Origin: Meandrina meandrites
Taxonomy: Eukaryota; Cnidaria; Anthozoa; Scleractinia; Meandrinidae
Assembly (NCBI GenBank): GCA_963693305.1
Contig: OY855915.1
Location: 14,975,840-15,039,839, forward strand
Length of the DNA: 64,000 nt
Direction of reading: 5' to 3'
The notes below the pieces were generated by a model. That model searched no databases. It was not told the DNA's origin and saw only the letters and a program-made list of their open reading frames with translations. The position numbers were made by a program, and so were the translations under genes. Positions 1 through 10,276 of the stretch are shown here, one piece after another. Positions within the stretch are counted from its first letter, which is position 1; each line of letters opens with the position of its first letter.

Positions 1-1478
1 TTCTCTTAACGTTTCAAACTCCATTATATAGATAGCTCACTATAAAATCTAGGCTTCTGATAAAGGTTTCACTCGGAAGAGTTCGCTCGTAAAGTTCTCT
101 CGTATTAAAGTTCATGCACCTACCCGCTCCAAAGTAGTCATCAACATGTTTCAGTGTGGGTGTACAATCGATTTCGCGTTCTAGAAATCACACTAAATAT
201 TTCAACCTTTACAATCTTTGAGATTCCACCGAAAAGAGAGTCAAACGAGACAGCTTCGTACCGTGTATCGCTTTTCACTTTATCACCTCGTGTCGACCTC
301 GTGCCTCCGTGCAATAAAACACGTCCCCGTCCGCTGACCTTTTCCTACGCATACTCATATCTTGCGCAAGCGCAGAAGACGTCAGAGGGCGATTTGCGCC
401 GGGATAATAAACCCCGTTTGTAGAAGCCCGAGTAAAAACAGCGTAAACCCGTATAGATCTTTACAAGCCATGCATGTATAACGGCCGGCAGCCGCTACTA
501 GCTACTCGAGCGATCAAAGCTCAAAGTTGCAGAACGACAGATGCGCGGATCGATAAAAGCGATCATATATTTCCAAGCACGCATAAAAATACAGAGAAGA
601 AAACAACTTGCCTCCAAAGTTATGCAGATGTCCACGCAATCGAATTCAACCAAAAATTCGTTCCACGTGTCACCGACTCCATCACAAAATCAGACTTCGC
701 GGCTCAAATTTACAATCATCGGCGAAGAAATCATTGCAACGACATCAACAATATACTTAGCTGTACAAACGTTGTACAACTCAGCAAAGCCACTGGGAGC
801 TGCGCTCAAAAAGCTAAGATTCTCGCTGTGACTGCAGAGTTTACTGTACTGACTGTAATCAACGCATTGCGAAAGATCTATTTTAATCGAGAATACAAAA
901 GGGTTTGACAGATGGTTGACAGACGTAACGCAACTCCTGTAGTTTCGGGTCTTTTGGCATGACAATTTCGTGTTCCGGCTTGTAACAGTCTAGGGTGCGA
1001 ATGTAGACGTTTGTATAGCGCAATCGCTTTTATCAAACCGTCCAAGTACAAAATTAGCGTTTAATAAAATTTATTTTTAATTCTGTTCATTTTGCCGTTG
1101 ACCTTTGTTGTCGTTTGTAGCATACAGTATTTGACACCCATAATGTTCACTTTGCTGGAGATTACAGGCCTCTCATTTGTTGCGCAACGAACCACAAAGG
1201 ACAACCAGTTGCCGTGTCTTTATTTTATTTACCAAATAGGTTGATATCATTGTGCTTGCTACTAATGGATCGGTGTAGAAGTTTTTACTAGAGTTATTTT
1301 CTCTAATCTGGACCCCGAACTCCAACGTTGTCAGGTGTGACCCCAAATCCTCATTTATTAATAATTCATTTTCCGAGTTCAGTAGCTCATTGCCACTTCC
1401 AAAATAAACGGCACGCAATGTGCATGCAGAAGCGATGACGTTTCACAAGGGGTCTTTAAGAATTTTCAGGAAATTTGA
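1..1478. other. Unassigned sequence
   Basis: Short open frames occur on both strands (the longest is 144 codons, 474-908 plus), but none has a recognisable domain, a codon pattern that stands out, or flanking splice sites that join it to anything. No exon of the TMBIM6 gene that ends near 12 kb could be recognised here. Confidence 0.5.
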
Positions 1479-1783
1479 CACAACTTCTGTGTTGAATGAT
1501 TGTTCGACAAAAGTTGCGTTATGTTGCAGGGAGATATCTGATACCGACGACATATGATACAAGGTCAAACGCTGTCTTGAAATTGTTGAGCCCTTTTGTT
1601 TTAAAAAAAATTAAAGATTTCTGTTTACTAAATCTTATAAAACACATCAAATATAATTAGTCTCTTTCACTTATACTTAGAATTAGTCCTTTCTAACTGC
1701 CCGGGAGTATTTTGCTTTAAGTTCTACGCAGTGCTTTCTTGTTGAGTTAAACTTGATTTCTTTTCTACTGACGTTTATTCCTG
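1479..1783. repeat. 305-bp tandem duplication, copy 1
   Basis: This block recurs directly downstream (1784-2490 once the inserted element is subtracted) with scattered substitutions. The boundaries follow from CAACTTCTGTGTTGAATGA at 1481 matching 1786. The later part of the unit (TTTAAAAA..AAAGATTTCTG through the TTCTACGC..GTG motif) also appears, diverged, near 24,940-25,060 and inverted near 30,870-31,040, so it belongs to a dispersed family linked to the Harbinger copies. This copy keeps the uninterrupted site GGTCAAACGCTGTCTTG (about 1564). Confidence 0.85.
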
Positions 1784-2490
1784 AACAACTTCTGCGTTGA
1801 ATGACTGTTTGACAAAAGCTGTGTTATCTTGTAGCGCGACATCCGATACTGACGACATACGATACAAGGTCAAACCACAGGGAGCCCACCCAAATGGAGC
1901 GACTGTTGATGTTCAAAATTATAAGGGAATGTATGGGAAAATCGTAACATTTCTATTAGAATGAACTATAGCGAGTAATATTTACATTTATGTTCAAAAT
2001 AAACGTAAACTTACCTCAATAGTTGTGCCTTGTCGTCCTTGTAGCTCAAAACGGCGAATTTTAGCGATTTGGAGGGTTTTTGCGATGCTGTCTACTGTAC
2101 ATTATAAGGACGACAAGGCACAACTATTGAGGTAAGTTTACGTTTATTTTGAACATAAATGTAAATATTACTCGCTATAGTTCATTCTAATAGAAACGTT
2201 ACGATTTTCCCATACATTCCCTTATAATTTTGAACATCAACAGTCGCTCCATTTGTGTGGGCTCCCTGTGGTCAAACGCTGTCTTGAAAATGTTTAGCCC
2301 TTTTCTTTTAAAAAATGTAAAGATTTCTGTTTACTAAATCTAATAAAACACATCAAATATAATTTGTGTCTTTCGTTTATACATAGAATCGGTCCTTTCT
2401 AACTGCCCGGGAGTATTTTGCTTTGAGTTCTACGCCGTGATTTCTTGTTGAGTTTTACTTGAATTCTTTTCTACTGACGTTTATCCCTGA
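1784..2490. repeat. 305-bp tandem duplication, copy 2, split by a foldback element
   Basis: Second unit of the duplication. After removing the 395-bp insertion and its 7-bp target duplication, 305 bases remain, exactly the length of copy 1. The insertion is therefore younger than the tandem duplication. Confidence 0.85.
1876..2270. mobile_element. Foldback element, 165-bp arms, 7-bp target duplication
   Basis: Arms 1876-2040 and 2106-2270 are near-perfect inverted repeats of equal length around a 65-base loop. The element begins CACAGGGAGCCCAC and ends in the complement. It is flanked by GTCAAAC at 1869-1875 and 2271-2277. The neighbouring tandem copy shows the same site with a single GTCAAAC, so start, end and target duplication are all fixed by an empty site in the same window. 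No coding capacity. The termini resemble those of the palindrome at 52,266-53,211. Confidence 0.93.
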
Positions 2491-2708
2491 AGTTAGTTCC
2501 AAATTCTATTCGGTTCTAGAAAGATCGGTCGATTGCAGCAGACAACAAGTCCCGTCCACTCGCACGACGACAACAACAAGAACACAAACCATGCACCTAG
2601 TTCCCAATGCTCTTCGGTTCAATTCAGGGAGTAATCGCGCTCACACCTTAACACCAAAAATTCCATAAATTCCATCGCTTTTCCGCTTTACAGCATCAAC
2701 CGATGACA

Positions 2709-3824
2709 TCATTCTATGACGTCATCGCTTAAAAACAGTCGTTGCACATAGTGCCTTTGATTTATTTTTTGTTCCTCCTGCTGCTGTTTTTGTACCATGT
2801 AATAGCACCTTTTGTGCCATTGGCCCCGATAACTGCTTTCCCCGCCTTCTTGGATCTTGAAGAAAGAATCTAAGTATTCATCTTTTATCAAACTTTTGTT
2901 GCAAATATGACAATTCTTTGCATTTTTATATTCTTTCCAGTCTTCGTCTGTCATCACTATCGACTTTGGTGTAGCCAGACTCTCTCTGATTTTCGTTTCT
3001 TCCTGCAGTATTCCGTTAAGAAACTCTTTTACCGCATTTTCGCCTCTGTAAACCTTTGGCCCTGTAACTTCGCCGTCGCTTTTCACGACAATGTATGAAT
3101 ACCCGCACGCTTCATGCCATTCGGTCTTTTCTGTGTAGCTTTTGTTCTTGCTATCCGGCCCGCGCTCACAGCCGGGTATCTTTTTTACCAGTGCCTCAAA
3201 GTCCGCATATATCACATAGGGCGCCTTCATCTGTTTGTGGTAATTTTGGAAAGAAAGGATGTTTTTCCCTTCTTCTGGCATCTCAATCCTTGTCGGCCTG
3301 CCGTTCACACCATTGCAATATTTTTTGTGGTCCTCGAGCAAGTGCGCTCTTGTGAAACGTGTTAAGCACATCATGCAGTAGGAAGTTTTATTGTTTATTG
3401 CCTTATCGAACAGCAAAGCGCTTTCTCTTTTTACGAAACAATAGTGCTGAATTTCCCCTGACTCAATCAACATCAGGTTTATTCTCGGCACAACCGGCTC
3501 TTTTCTGCTTATCATGTGCACAATTACGGTGTTGTTTTCCCAGCCAAAAACGTTTATTGCGAGGTTTCCGTTTTGCACCTCAAGCTTGTCTATCTGTTTT
3601 ACCGGTGTTGGGAAATCGATACCACCATAGTTAATACCGTCGTTAACCGGATATTTGCTTGGTCTTTCCGCGTGAATCACGTCTTTTGGAGGAAATAATG
3701 CTGCTCTGAGTGCCCACTTCAGGCATTGGTTGTCTCTGTTTTTCACGTTTATTATTGCCTTTTTTGCCAGATTGGCTGGAAGTGGCAAATAGGTTCCTCC
3801 GCGCAGTGGCTGATAGCGCGACAT
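2709..3824 (-). pseudogene. Polinton-type family B DNA polymerase, N-terminal region (part 2)
   Basis: A 371-codon open frame resembling the N-terminal third of the large polymerase proteins of Polinton/Maverick and adintovirus-like elements. Visible features are a C-x2-C-x12-H-x4-C zinc-knuckle-like motif around residues 148-170, the exonuclease motif YADFEAL (D-x-E) near residue 208, and a cysteine/histidine pair region (CHICN, then WHKRC) near the end. The polymerase palm motifs are absent: the frame stops at a lysine/glutamine-rich tail, so only the exonuclease side remains. Family proteins run to about 1,000 residues or more. The beginning of the conserved region lies in another frame upstream (3643-4335), which indicates a frameshift. 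No capsid, integrase or protease gene was found nearby. It is best read as a dead fragment. Confidence 0.8.
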
Positions 3825-4335
3825 TCAAGTATGCAGTCTCTATCCTTTCAACTTCCCATCCTGATCCTTCCAATGACCAGTTTTCTATTTCCCCCCTTAT
3901 TCTTTCCATGAATTCTTCATATTTTTGTTCTATCAGTTCTTTGTCATCCCTGTTAAAAACGTGCGGCTGGTCCTCTTTAAAATAGTGCGTCATTTCTTCC
4001 GTTTTGCCGTTTCTTTCTATTTCAAACTGTACTTGTAGCCCGAAGCTCACCTTTACGCTGCCCAGCTTTAGATTTTCCTGTTCAATCAAATCAGTGAACT
4101 TTTCTTTATTTTCTCTTGCAAACATTAAAATATCTTTATTGTTTGGATTTGTTTTGGATACATCCATTATCCAAACACGAAGCCATTCCTGGAAATTACT
4201 TTGGCTTATTTTAAACCCGTCACGTAAAGGAACTAGTTCAGGTCGTAATGGCTGAGGAAGGTTTCTATTTTGCTCCCTCGTTATTAGACTGTAAAACTTT
4301 TGCAGAACATTGGACGAAAATCTCGATGCTGCCAT
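3643..4335 (-). pseudogene. Polinton-type DNA polymerase, extreme N-terminal region (part 1)
   Basis: A 230-codon frame whose first 165 or so residues are the acidic/aromatic leader usually found before the polymerase conserved block in cnidarian elements of this kind. It carries the start methionine of the protein. Similarity leaves this frame and resumes in the overlapping frame at about 3815-3830, consistent with a small indel; the remaining codons of this frame, down to 3643, are out-of-frame translation. Upstream (higher coordinates) lie 35-bp tandem repeats and a long hairpin that may mark the element end. Confidence 0.7.
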
Positions 4336-4452
4336 CTCGGCGTATATACTTGTGCAGATAATTGTTCAAATAGAAAATAATTCCGAGACACTTTTGTATA
4401 TTATACAGTGCGGGCATTTCTTCAAAAGAAAATAATTTTTTGTGTGGGTGCC

Positions 4453-4597
4453 GACGCATAAAATAATTTCTACTTGTTTTGGAACAGACGCATAAAAATA
4501 ATTGCTACTGGTTTTGGGACAGACGCATAAAAATAATTGCTACTGGTTTTGGGACAGACGCATAAAAATAATTGCTACTGGTTTTGGGACAGACGCC
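4453..4597. repeat. 35-bp tandem repeat, about four units
   Basis: Units begin GACGCATAAAA at 4453 (diverged), 4487, 4522 and 4557, with a fifth start at 4592 that is cut short. The internal units are identical, with ATTGCTACTGGTTTTGGGAC in each. The array sits between the 5' end of the polymerase fragment and a long hairpin. Confidence 0.9.
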
Positions 4598-4616
4598 CGA
4601 TTATTTTCTTTCGGGC

Positions 4617-4787
4617 CACACACATATAAAATACTGGTTCCTGGGACAAAAATGTTCAATGATATCTTTCATATCTTTTTACTCAAAAAACGAGGCGAGT
4701 ATGGGAGCCGAGTTTCTTGAGTAAAAAGATATGAAAGATATCATTGAACTTTTTTGTCCCAGAACCAGTATTTTATATGTGTGTGTA
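4617..4787. repeat. Long hairpin with 70-bp arms
   Basis: Arms of about 70 bases (4617-4687 and 4717-4787) are near-perfect complements, starting ACACACATATAAAATACTGG and separated by a loop of about 29 bases. It may be a small foldback MITE or the terminal structure of the Polinton-like fragment at 2709-4335. No target duplication was seen. Confidence 0.8.
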
Positions 4788-4849
4788 GGCGATATTACAC
4801 GTTTATGGAACTCCTGGTTGCGAAAATAGTATGAAATTTATTTTCGAGT

Positions 4850-6470
4850 GTTCGCGCTCACTTAGCCTGCGCAGCTGGCGGGATTAGCGGGCAGGAGTGA
4901 ATTTTTCTCGCGCGGGCTTCGCCCGCGTCAGCGAGCGGCGGAGCCGCGAGTGAAATTCCCGCCTGCCGGATTTCTTAGGGGTTTTGCTATCCGCCCACTT
5001 TTATCACCTTTGATTTCAAATTAAATAAGCCAATCAGAGAGTGAGGTGTAATACGAATCGCATGAACAAACTCTTTATGGCGTAAGGATAATAACGCAAA
5101 GGACATTACGCCAAAACAGCCTCCAAAACGGGGCCCTAAACCCAAAGAAGGAGTTGCAAATGACATATGTAAATGACATATGCTAATCTGAAGGAGACTA
5201 ATAGATGCGTTGCATTATTCGGGGGCAGTATTATTTGAATCGAGCCTGCCTAGCACGGTTTCCTGTTTGCAAAGTTTGACACCTCTGGCTCTGTAATTTA
5301 CCACGTTTCGCTATTGCGGTTTGTTTTGCATCAGCTCATTGTTATTTGCAAGGTATACTTTAGCTCTGGAAGGACAAGATCTGATATATCCGTGAAATTG
5401 TTGATAACTTGCATTTAATATTTGTGATGCCGGGCCTAGCCTGATTCTCAGACGTCCGAGGTCGATCGCGTCCGCTACGCTTTCCCTTTATTTTATAACA
5501 CTGTTGCAAGATGCACCGATGTACTGATCTTATCACGGATGACATATTTATCTTGCTTCGTAAGAGACTGTTGGTGATTCGCGAAAGCTAAAAGTTGGTT
5601 TTAGAGAAACATTATCTGTGTTGTAAAGGTTATACTCGGCTTGCATTTATTTGATCGGGCGGTTGGATTTTACCTCCCTTGCGTAATGCCAAAACATCAT
5701 TTCCTGAAAGCAACTAAATCACAGTCTGTTTTTCCTTTAGAATATTTTTCTGCTTTCGCTGCCTGGACATTTAGTGAATACATAGCTTTCTCTTTGCCTT
5801 CCCTCCGCATTCACCATTTCGCCATCTGCACGTACAACACAGACGTTTTCCCATGCGATGGTTAAGAGATATCGATTAACATTTGATTGACGTTTCACAG
5901 CTCTAAGCCAATCCGAAATTCGCGTGCACTGGCGAACGCATAATTCAAAAAAACCCACGCATTCCGGCAGGCGGGATCTCAACTCGACTCCTCACCAAAC
6001 CCCTCGCTGCTTGGCGGCCAAGACCAAAGCATGAGGCCGCTAAAAAAAGCACTCGCTCGCGAAATCCCGCCAGCTACGCAAGCTACGCTCACTATTTTCA
6101 CATTTCCGTGCAACCCACAGGCAGCCCAAGCTCTCTATCAGATTACCTTCGGACGTGACTCTTGCTTATAAGCGGTGTTGTGTTACAGAGATTCGATTTG
6201 TAAGGGTTTGTATGGGAACGCAACGTTTTTACTTTAAAAGTAAAAAAATCGTATATTTTGTAAATAAAATTGACTCACCCTGATTTTGTGTTTCATTCTT
6301 TGTTGTTTGCCAGCTTCTCAGGTCGTTCTAACGCGATTTCGGCGAGTTAAAGCCGGGTTAAAGCATATCTTGCAAATAGAAATGAGCCAAAATAAACCAC
6401 ATTAGCGAAACGTGTGGGAAATTATAGAGCTTGAGGTGTCACACTTTACAAACAGGAAACTGTGCAGTCC
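4850..6470. repeat. Repeat complex with two interleaved inverted pairs
   Basis: Block A (about 4855-4990, GC-rich, containing GCTGGCGGGATT and CCCGCCTGCCGGA) recurs inverted at about 5955-6110. Block B (about 5255-5365, containing TTTCCTGTTTGCAAAG) recurs inverted at about 6345-6465. The order A-B-A'-B' is not a simple palindrome, so at least one local inversion or two separate insertions is implied. No open frame here has a recognisable domain. Confidence 0.6.
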
Positions 6471-8451
6471 TAAATATAAACCTCTAGACATTTGCTTGAC
6501 CTGGCACGAGTAAAACAAAATGGCGGGTGAAGACGGTGAACGATCAAAAATCAAAATGGCGCGTAAATGGCCCATTTCTGAGAGGAATTAAACCTACAAT
6601 TAGATAAAAATTTGATATATTTCTCAATTTATTTATTTTTTTGTCGATCTGAGTTGATCCGACCTGATCCGACCTGGACTGGTCCGAGTTGATCCGGTCC
6701 GATCCGGTCCGAGTTTTGTACCTGCCTGTCTGCCTTTCCTTCTTTTTAGAAGGGGAGACAACGACTTTACCCGATTTTAGAGAATCCGTGATTTTCCCAT
6801 ACATTTCTCTATATACACAAGCTGTCGCATACACCACGTATGTAGAGTCGGCCGCCGAAAGGCTCTCAAAAACACATCAAAAAGACGACTTTTGAGCTTG
6901 GGAAGCCTGTGGGATAACGAAAGCTGGCATCACTTGCTATGAAGGGTATGAAAGGGCCGTTTCTTCGGAAAACCCTGACGATTGTGATCAATGTTAGTCT
7001 CTTGGGAAGCATTTAGAAAGTGTTGAGCGGAAAAATTGCATCAGAAAGTGGAAGCTCTCCAAAATTTAGCGACAAATTGTACGCGAATGGATGATTTGCT
7101 AGCTCGCTCCGCATGGCTGATTCGCCCTGTCTACGGTGTTTACGCTTAACGTCCTTAACACGCTCGAAAGTGGTTTCTCGAAAAGTACTGCACAAATCAC
7201 ATCAAGAAATGGAGCGATTACAGTATACCCGGCCCACTTATTTACGTATGTCGGAACGCTTTAAGAACGAGGCATAACACAATAGGCACTTTTGTTATTC
7301 AATGAGATGCAAAACAGTGGGCCGGGTATTCTGCAATCTAGCCAAGAAATGGGGAAGAAATATCTTCATTCGAGAGTTCTGTCTGGTTCCCAGACTAAAA
7401 TAGCACAAAACTATTGCTAATGAAACTTTCCTCCGAAATCCACCGCCCAGAGAAACGCATAAACAAACGTTGCTTCGACGATTCACATGTTATCTGCGAA
7501 GAAATATCGACTGCCAATTCACAACCTCGGTCTCAGGCCCATGATAAAACGCTTGTCACGAAAATACTTCGGACATGTCAATAAACCATCGACTGCGGCG
7601 TCCTCGTCTCATCGGCATGACGTCGGCTTTCCGAATTACGTACTTACTTACTCACTTCCTTACTTACAACACGACGACAAAGTGGGTTTCGCTTCTACGA
7701 AGCTGAAACCACAAAAACGTAATTATAATAATAATTATTTACTTATATTAATAACTAATTGCTAATGTTGGAATTTTTGTTGCAAAAATCATTTTATATG
7801 GCTATGTCTACTTACAAAAGCTTGGCGAAGTGTCTGGGTCTTCAAATGGTTCAGATGTTGCATGGGAATCTTTGTTCGGTTGGGGGTGCTACGGACTAGA
7901 GCGCTTGCAAGCGCAAACAAAGACACGATGCCTTCGCGTGTGTCGTGTCTTTTGGCACGAAAAAGGGCAAGAATAAGGCAAATTTGGAAGTTCCTTGTCA
8001 TTCTTATCCTTCCGCAATCTGGAAACGAAACACTATTTCTTTTTGAAAAACCTGCTTGTTGGTATTATGAAGAATAAAGAATTATTTCGCAAAAAGCACT
8101 GCAACGCTGCGGTTTTAACTTGGCACCACGGAGTCTACAACAATCGTACCGCAGGGAAAGGCATGTGAAGTCCGTGTGAGTTCAAGACTATAACCTAAAC
8201 GTATCTTCTGCTCATGCTCATGCGTTTGCCGCAAAGTTCCCTGTTTTTGGAAGAAATAGTACCACATGGTCAGAACCAAATATACAGTGACCGGCTGCAT
8301 ACAGCCAGGTACTCTCCACTCCTTATCTCCCCTGCATAAGAACAATTAATCGGTCAGGGATTGAGCCCTGTCATTGTGTTGTGTCCGTAGGCAAGGTCTT
8401 CACTAGCGCTATGTATATACAAGGCTAAAAGACCATTTAAAATGATTATAA
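6471..8451. other. Unassigned sequence with short repeats
   Basis: No recognisable coding sequence. It contains a GATCCGGTCC-rich imperfect repeat at about 6653-6715, a 20-bp inverted pair around GTATACCCGGCCCACT (7223 and about 7316) and a small hairpin at about 7925-7955 (AAGACACGA/TCGTGTCTT). ORFs of 60-97 codons look like chance. Confidence 0.5.
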
Positions 8452-9630
8452 AGGTCGCCTCACACGAGGGGACCGGTCGCAGGGACTGGTCGCAGGGACC
8501 GGTCCCGGGGACTAAGTCCCATCGTGTGAACAGGCCAATTTTCCTCAAAAATCCGGTCGCAGGGACTGAATTTTGGTCCCCGAAATCGGTCCCACGAATT
8601 CAAACTGGTTTGAATTCGTGGGACCAGTCGCAGGGACTGGTCCCCGCAATATTTTGCTTGGTCCCTCGTGTGAACAGGTTCGTGGGACTTGTCCCTGCGA
8701 CCAATTAAAAATGAACCAATCGCTGATCAGCATTTTAAGCTCCCACAATTCTGCATGTTCGTGTTTCAAGACTCACAGTTGCTTTCCCATTGCGAAACTG
8801 AAAGGAGAGCGATTGAAAAGACTCGCCAGTTGCGAGAAAACGAATAGCTAGTGCTAATCTCTCACTGGGTGGAATAGACATTCTCAAAACAGTATCTTTC
8901 TTCTTAAGCCACGAATTTTGAATAAGGCATCCTCATATATTCGCTGAACCCCGGGGTATCTTCGACTGCTAGTTCTTGAAACAGCGTGTGGAATGCTCCT
9001 CTTTGTTCCCTTCGTAAAAGCCACTGTCGAGGCCACATTCTTCGTTAATAAGAAACCGGCAATTCTTCGTCTTGCATCATCATCAGGAGCAACACAGTCT
9101 TTTTCTTCGCAGCTCTCGAAGCCATTTTTACTCGATGAAAACAAAGTCCCCGCCAAATTTTCTCGCTAGCATCTTTTCGCGCCATTTCATGAAGAGAATG
9201 CGTGATATCCGGTTTATGTTATGCAACTTTGATCGGATATTTTGATTTGTTTCAGCTAGCCTGTTTTGCAGGTTTTGATGAAATGATGTAATTTTTTTTT
9301 TTCAGGTATAAAAACACTGAAAAGAAACTTGATATCAAAATTATAAAATAGGAGCGGATTTCGAACACTGTCAACATTCCATGTTTTTAAAACAATAGTT
9401 TAACACAATCCAGTAAACACGCTCAGACATGAATAATAATAATAGGTATAATAATAACAATAATTTTCCATCTCCACAAGGTGATAATCTTGTTTTATAT
9501 ATCGAAAACGTCATAAATACTGCTATCTTGCTGTGAAACAGGTCCCAGCGTGTGAACCCTTCAAGGGACCGGTCCCCGCGACTCATTCCATCGTGTAAAC
9601 TGCGACCGGTCCCCTCGTGTGTAGCGACCT
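8452..9630. mobile_element. Harbinger-type non-autonomous element, 1.18 kb
   Basis: Terminal inverted repeats begin AGGTCGC and share ACACGAGGGGACCGGTCGCAG within the first 35 bases; the flanks carry a 3-bp TAA target duplication (8449-8451 and 9631-9633). The left subterminal 250 bases are filled with GGTCGCAGGGAC and GGGACCGGTC motifs in both orientations, with a GAATTC-centred palindrome near 8595-8625. The middle holds a 90-codon minus-strand frame (8884-9156) without a recognisable domain. A 3-bp TAA duplication is typical of PIF/Harbinger. Confidence 0.85.
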
Positions 9631-9754
9631 TAAAGACCAAACGTTTTCAAAGTGTTGTCATCCTCAGGGTTAGAAAGCCATCCAAGATTGTGAATTGTTT
9701 TATACCTAAGTTTAGTAACAATGTTATTCCCGAAGGGAACAATTTCACAACGTA

Positions 9755-9918
9755 GCAATAGCCCAATTTCGATATATTAAAATTCAGCCTGAAACAATAA
9801 ACTTCAGTACGAAACTGCGGGGAATCAACTATAGAGTTTGTGGGGTTTATTCCCGGAGCCTCGTAGTGATGTCTATTGTTTTGGGCTGAATTTTAAAATA
9901 TCGAAATTGGGCTATTAC
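9755..9918. repeat. Short inverted-repeat element (about 165 bp)
   Basis: GCAATAGCCCAATTTCGATA at 9755 is matched by its complement ending at 9918, giving arms of about 45 bases around a 70-base centre. It is probably a small MITE; the target duplication is unclear. Confidence 0.7.
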
Positions 9919-10175
9919 TTTTTCCTTTAAAGTTGTCTCTTCACTTGGATAATGAGTTGTGATTAAGTACACTTGGAAAAGAAGAGAGGCAAACGCTTAC
10001 CCTTACTAAACTGAGTGATAAGTTGTAACTCAATAAGACGAAAGCCCATTTCGTCCCACTGTTAATAAGAAAATCCCAGACAGCAACTCCAGAATCACTC
10101 ATGTAAGCTAATAATCGTTTAAAAACAGTAGATTAATAATTACATGTTAAGTTTACATGTATTATCTTTAAATAG

Positions 10176-10276
10176 GTTCAGTTGTATGGTGGTTTGCTGC
10201 TGTTCTGTGGCTTTGTACTCTACGACACTCAGCTGATTGTGCACAAACAAAAGAAAGGAGACAAAGACTTTGTCTG
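10176..10276 (+). CDS. TMBIM6: TMBIM6 exon n-2
   Basis: Acceptor TTTAAATAG, donor TG|GTGAGA. It enters in phase 0 and leaves with two bases of a tryptophan codon. It encodes the sixth helix and the loop with the DTQ motif characteristic of Bax inhibitor 1. Confidence 0.87.

Noticed and set aside
474..908. 144-codon ORF near the window start
   Set aside because: Overlaps other frames of similar length; composition and lack of motifs suggest chance.
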